From NCBI GenBank assembly GCA_964036295.1, contig OZ038467.1, positions 16,403,670 through 16,467,669 of the forward strand: a DNA stretch of 64,000 nt, read 5' to 3'. The notes beneath the pieces are model-generated. The model saw only the letters and a program-made list of their open reading frames with translations, had not been told where the DNA came from and ran no database searches. Below, in pieces: positions 36,201 through 42,200 of this stretch (positions within the stretch are counted from its first letter, which is position 1; each line of letters opens with the position of its first letter). Source of the stretch: Plumapathes pennacea (taxonomy: Eukaryota > Cnidaria > Anthozoa > Antipatharia > Myriopathidae). Position numbers and translations under genes: made by a program.

Positions 36201-39200
36201 ACGTCAACAGGGCACTTGACTTTGTTGCGGTCGCCATTTTTATGTAAGGGTCTAATTGGGTTAACTAATTGTGAAAATAAACTCTAAAGATGAGCATTTC
36301 CTTTTTGTCGCTACTGATAAAATAGTCGTCTGTATAAAAACGGCCAACCTTGCTCAAAAACAAGACACAGGTTTTAGGAGGATATGACTTTAGTACTTTG
36401 TAGTTGTGTTCCCGTTCAAAAACATTTTGATCAACATCCAACATACTTGTAACCTTGGATATAAATCATTTTTAGAACTGTTTTCTTTGCTGAGAACACC
36501 TGTTCCTGGAGATGCAAATAGATGATTTGTTTTGTGCAGTTTAATCTGACATTTCCGTCTCGTTTTTAGGGGACAGCATCGCCGCAAAATCATCCCAATA
36601 TACCTTGATGAACTTTATCTCCATGGATATGACATCAAAGGTTAAAGGAACCCCATTTTGTCATGCTTTTTTGCTGCATTACTATTTAGAAGAAACCCAA
36701 GCTCTAATGGGAGAAAAACCAGAGAGTTAATCTCCTTGTTGCAAAAAAGCGATTATGAATCAACCTAAAAAGGTTCCAATTTGTCAAATGCTCTCAGTGA
36801 CAACGTTTCAATAGCAGTAATCACGCTTTTGTAGAGTGAAATTCATAGGTTTTAAACTCTTATTGGACAGGAAAACATGGCAGCTTTTACTAACTAAAAA
36901 GAAACCACTGCTTAAAAGATCTTGGTAGCTTATTAATATCAAAGTTATTTGTTTAAAACCCGCTGGTTCTCACGTTTGCCGTCCGGAAGTGAACAACACC
37001 TGATCTTTTATTCATTTGCAGGTTGTAGTCGCCATCTTGCTCCCAGTGATCTCAAGTGACATCATAGTTCGCACATACAAAGTCATGCCAAGAGCACAGG
37101 TGCAGCATTTCGTTCGTACAAATCAAACTGACCATGTTCGTGTTTCCTTAAATGTTGAACAGCATCTTACACAAAACTTTCCAGGTATGTGTATGGTGAA
37201 AATATTCAGGCAGAAACCGGACATGGAGACCAATGATGCTTTACAGTCCAGTTTCTTAACACTCTCTGTATCCACGCTGTCATGTATTTGTATTTGTATT
37301 TTTTTTATTGCTCGTGGCGAAGCTTAGGGTTGCAAAGTGTGTCTATCATCATATTATGATATCATAGTATCATAGTATCATATCATTATTTTTTCTGGGT
37401 TACGAATTACGAACAGTGATTGGTTCACAATATTCGAATGATAAATAACCAACTAAGCGCCTTTAATTATCGTATTTTTAACAAGTACTTTTAGGTTTAT
37501 GTAGTAATTTCCAAGAATAATCCACCAGAATTTAGACTCTAATACTCCGTTTTAATACTCCTTTGCATTTACTCGTTTACAAGACAAAGTCAGTTCAATC
37601 TGGTAACGTTACAGGTGGTTGCTCGTAATCAAGTAACTAATGATGTCACAATCAAAGTCAAGAGTTAATTATTATCAAGTTAAAGTGTCAATATCCGGTT
37701 GAGGTTTGCACAGTTTAAAAAAAAACTCAGCCAGAATATGTCTGATCGGAACATAGATGCGTTTAAAAGCAAAAAGGTCTGTCAAGGCTTTGCGTTATAC
37801 GACGTCCCTGCTACCTCTACATAGCCGTTTGACATTATTTATGACCCATCAAATATTTCCTCCCACGAGTGATTAGTGGAATCATGACACGTGACCAAAT
37901 AACGTCCGCTCGTGAGTTATCAGCGAATAACCCCCGCCTGGCGAACTAACGCTGTTTATTGACAATATCCAAACACAGTTCTATATATTTAGTCACAAAA
38001 ATCATTACAAGATGACTACTGAGGAGGACATCAATTTATTGGTCGAAAAAGCAGTTCCAGAAAGCACCAAAAAGCTTCACAGTCCCTGCGCCGTTATGTG
38101 TGCTGCGAGAGGAGATATTTGAAGGATATTAAAGACAATAAACTACTTTTGGCTTCGGAAATATGCACGGATAATTGTCCTTGGACATTATCTGTTCCTC
38201 GAAGCTCACAGTTGCCCGAGAGCGAACTGTTCGCTTCTTGGAACAGATAATATCCTTGGGCAATTAACCGTGCATATTTCCCCTCCAAAAGTAGTGTATT
38301 GTTTATATATCGGTTTCAATTTTGAGTCATTGCTATCTACAATTTGTTGCTCATTCACTTGGTGTGTTGAACACTCAGTGCCTAAGCCTGTTCTAACTGT
38401 TTCAAGGCCGGAAGCCAACTAAATATTATAACGGCCAGATCGGTTCTGTTCAGTGCTCTGCCTGTGTCGCCAACTTTAATGGAACGTCAAAGCGTTTACT
38501 GTGATTAACACTGCAAACTGCAACCGTTGACCCGGGGTGCTTAATCACAATAAAAGCAGAATGAAGCTTTCTTCAACAGTAAGTGATATCACAACCAACA
38601 TGCCAAGGGTCCGTGACTTTCGCTGTCGGAAGAACCCTTTGCTCACCGATCGAAAGTTGATTAAATAATGTCGATTGCTCTTAACAAGGGATCTTCTAGC
38701 TCCCACCTCATTCTTGCAACAATATATCGTTCATATGCAAGTCGATTTGTTTTGTTGGCATATTTTGTATCGTCCAGCTTCGCGTGATCTTTGCCCTAAA
38801 TTCAGTAATTCGACAATCAGCAAAGAGCCCTCATCTCACGCTCTCGAAGCCTTTATACTTCACTCCATCCATATAGAGGCGGCCGTGAAATTATGGCTTT
38901 TTTCCTTGATCGAAAGCCTTCTTCATCACATCTTTTTAGAGTTTCTTCTGCCGGCCTTCATAAATAAGGTCTTGGGACAACCATACCCCGTTTTTTTAGA
39001 TCTCTCTTTGCCTGAGGATTTGGAAATCCTGCAGTCGGTACATAAGCTTGGCAAAGAGCGTCCTGGGTCTACTGCAATACATAAAAACACGAGATTCTCG
39101 ATTTCTGGCTGGCTGTTGATTTCTTCTACATCCTCGCACAGTGTATTTAGAGATTCCCAATTTACAAATTCTTCAAGGTATTGTTCCTCAGCTTGCTTTT

Positions 39201-42200
39201 TTCCTTTATATGTTGAACTCATGGTTAATTGAAAAAAATTATATACCCTTCTGACTAAGGCTACGTTTACACTATACCGGATAGGATTTTGAGCCGTTGC
39301 AAAAACCTATCCAGTACAGTGTAAACATGAAAAGATCGGTCTGGAGCGACTATGGCCGAAAAACCTATCCGGTACAGTGTAGACACAAGGCCAGTCCGGA
39401 ACAGCTTTGTCACAATTAATGCAAATCGGAGCGTTTTCCTATCTGATACGCGTCCGTACCACTTTCAGAAGCGGAGTGGAGCACAGCGCTCTGTTTCAAA
39501 AAATTGCTCCGAAAACAGCGCATCCAATGTAAACAGAAGGCCTATCCAGTACGTTTTTGCGACGCTACAGAAAGCTATCCGATATAGTGTAAACGTAGCT
39601 TAAGAACGTTTAGTATTTTGTTTAACTTCGCTCTGTAGCAGAAAACGTGGCCACCATCATTACCAACCCCTGACCATACTGACTATCGTTAAGGTCGTCA
39701 TTACGTTTATTATCTACTTTCAAACGAAGTGAACACTTGGTTCAAGCAATTTACTATAGTTTAGTGTGGATAGAAGATTGTTACATTTTTTTGCATCGGA
39801 TGATTGTACCTAAGATCCTCTAATGTCCCCTATTTTTCTTCTTTAGAATGCCCATGCTTATGTAAATGCTGGTTTTGTTGCACTTTTGGACAAGGTTTCA
39901 ATGGAAGTAAAGGATATACGAATCGTCTATGGAGGAATAGGACCGTTTGGAGTGAGTATGTGGTTGACTTCACACTTTGTTCTAAAACTTTGTCCCAAAA
40001 CTGGACAGTAGGGCTGGTGTAAAATGCACATGGGCAGTGCGATTCAACCCACTGAATAACTTGATGAGATATGTATCTAAGCTCAGTTGTGCTGCTCACC
40101 CTGTGTTTAAGAGCAGAACACGCTCAGACCCCAACAATTACAGACCCATATCTGTCATACCGGCAATCACAAACGTGTTTCAGCAAATAGTCTATGATCA
40201 GCTCTACACACACCTACAGCATAGCAGATTGTTAACAAACTGCCAATCCGGGTTCCTCAAATTACATTCCACTGTTACCGTACTCCTTGATGCGACTGAC
40301 AAGTGGTCTTTAAACATAGATAAAGGCTTAATAAATGCGATCATCTTCGTAGACCTAAAAGAAGCATTTGACACTGTTGACAATACAGTACTGCTCCATA
40401 AACTAAAAAAAGTTCTGTAGCGTGAAAACACGACAGAAAAATTCAAAAGGGTGCAAACACCCTATAATACTAGAGGTTCATTGACTAAACTTCAATTGCC
40501 TCTCCCTGAAACGAATTATGGCAAGAGTATGGTAAGAGCATCAGTATGAAACAAACTACCTGAAGATCTGCGGAACTGTAAATCCTTAAGCACATTCAAA
40601 AGTAAACTTTCCAAATTACCTCCCAGCTTCTTTGATGCCCTATAACTTATTCTTACTACTTTTACGATGTAGAGTAGTATAGACAATAGACGATATAATA
40701 ATTAGAATTAGAACTTTATCTCACATGTACAGTATACTCAATTTTTATTCACGGCTTTTATGTAAACCAGATATTCCTGTTAAAACCACCGTGGCTAAAT
40801 ATAGTATTATTTTTATTTATTTATGTTTTAACAATTCACAGCATTTGGTCATTCAAATCATAACTAGCTGGCGAATGCGTGAGATTGTTAGGTACTGTTA
40901 ATAAATACTTATTTACTGAGGGTATATAAACAATAGACTACTTTTGGCGTGGAGATATGCACGGATAATTGTATTATCTGTTCCGGAAAGCTTGTGGGCA
41001 ACTGTGAACTTCAAGGAACAGATAATGTCCAAAGACAAATATCTGTGTATATTTCCGAAGCCAACAGTAATTTATTGTCTTCATTATCCTTTTAACTTTT
41101 TTCTCTCACAGCGAAAATAATGTCGCATGGACTTTAATAAAGCCTTTTGGTGCTTTGTAGAAATTCCTTTTTTGACCAATAGGTTGATGTCCTTCTTGAT
41201 AGTCATATCTTAGTGATTTTTGTGACTAGGTCCATTAATCATGCACGATAGGAAATGATGAGGGTGTACGTGTGTGTGTGTGAATAGTTTAGATGTGAAC
41301 TATGACCAATTAGTTACCCTATGTTTAATGTGTTGTATGTATGAATCTAAATATGTCTATGATAAAGCTCAACTGCTGATTGAAAGTGTTAGTGAAATTA
41401 ATCCTCGCAGTATCATTGTGGTGCGTTCGATTGGGTCTATTCAAGAATAGGAAAAATGCTGCTGATTGGTTAAATTTATTGGTTTAGAGCTGATTAGGGT
41501 TAGGATGGGTCGGGGGCTGTTCAAAATGCAAGCATGGAGGGTTTTAAAACAACCTCGAACAGAATATCCCCCAGAACAAGCAAAATTGATTGGTTAAATT
41601 TATTGGTTTAGAGCTGATTAGGGTTAGGATGGGTCGGGGCTGTTCAAAATGCAAGCATGGAGGGTTTTAAAACAACCTCGAACAGAATATCCCCCAGAAC
41701 AAGCAAAAGTTTAGGTCATTTTAGCTATTGTTATTTCGGAATATACCCAATCGAACGCACCCCAATGCCGGTGCTAATCAGTTGTGTTTGTTATGTTACT
41801 GTGTGTTTGTTTTTGTACTTCAACGGGAAGCACAGTCCAGATTGGACTGTTTGTAGTTGAAGCACACCTTATAAATGTATCGTTTCCAGATGCATGCCAC
41901 CGAGACCGAACAGTTCATAAAGGGTAAGGCTCTGACTTCCCCGGACACCCTGAAAGGTAAATTTGCACAGAGCTGGAAATACGTCACGAAGTCTACTGTT
42001 TTGTCGCACACTCGCTTTGTGAACGTATTGCAATGTTTCGCTGCTGTAGCTGTTGCTGCTCATGTTTCTACTTTGTTATTATTACTGCTTCAGTTCTTCT
42101 GTTGTGCTGTTCTTGTGTTTTTTTCTTGTCCTTGTCTCTTCCTTCTTTTCCATGTTTTAAGAAGTACTGTATTACTCAGGTGCCCTTGCTGCTCTTGGCA

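Noticed and set aside
38675..39232. 185-codon plus-strand frame
   Set aside because: It mirrors the more protein-like minus-strand frame at 38926-39222, so it is probably a shadow.
40037..40420. The LINE fragment considered as a host reverse-transcriptase-derived gene
   Set aside because: It lacks the catalytic FxDD block, has an internal deletion and lies in an intron.
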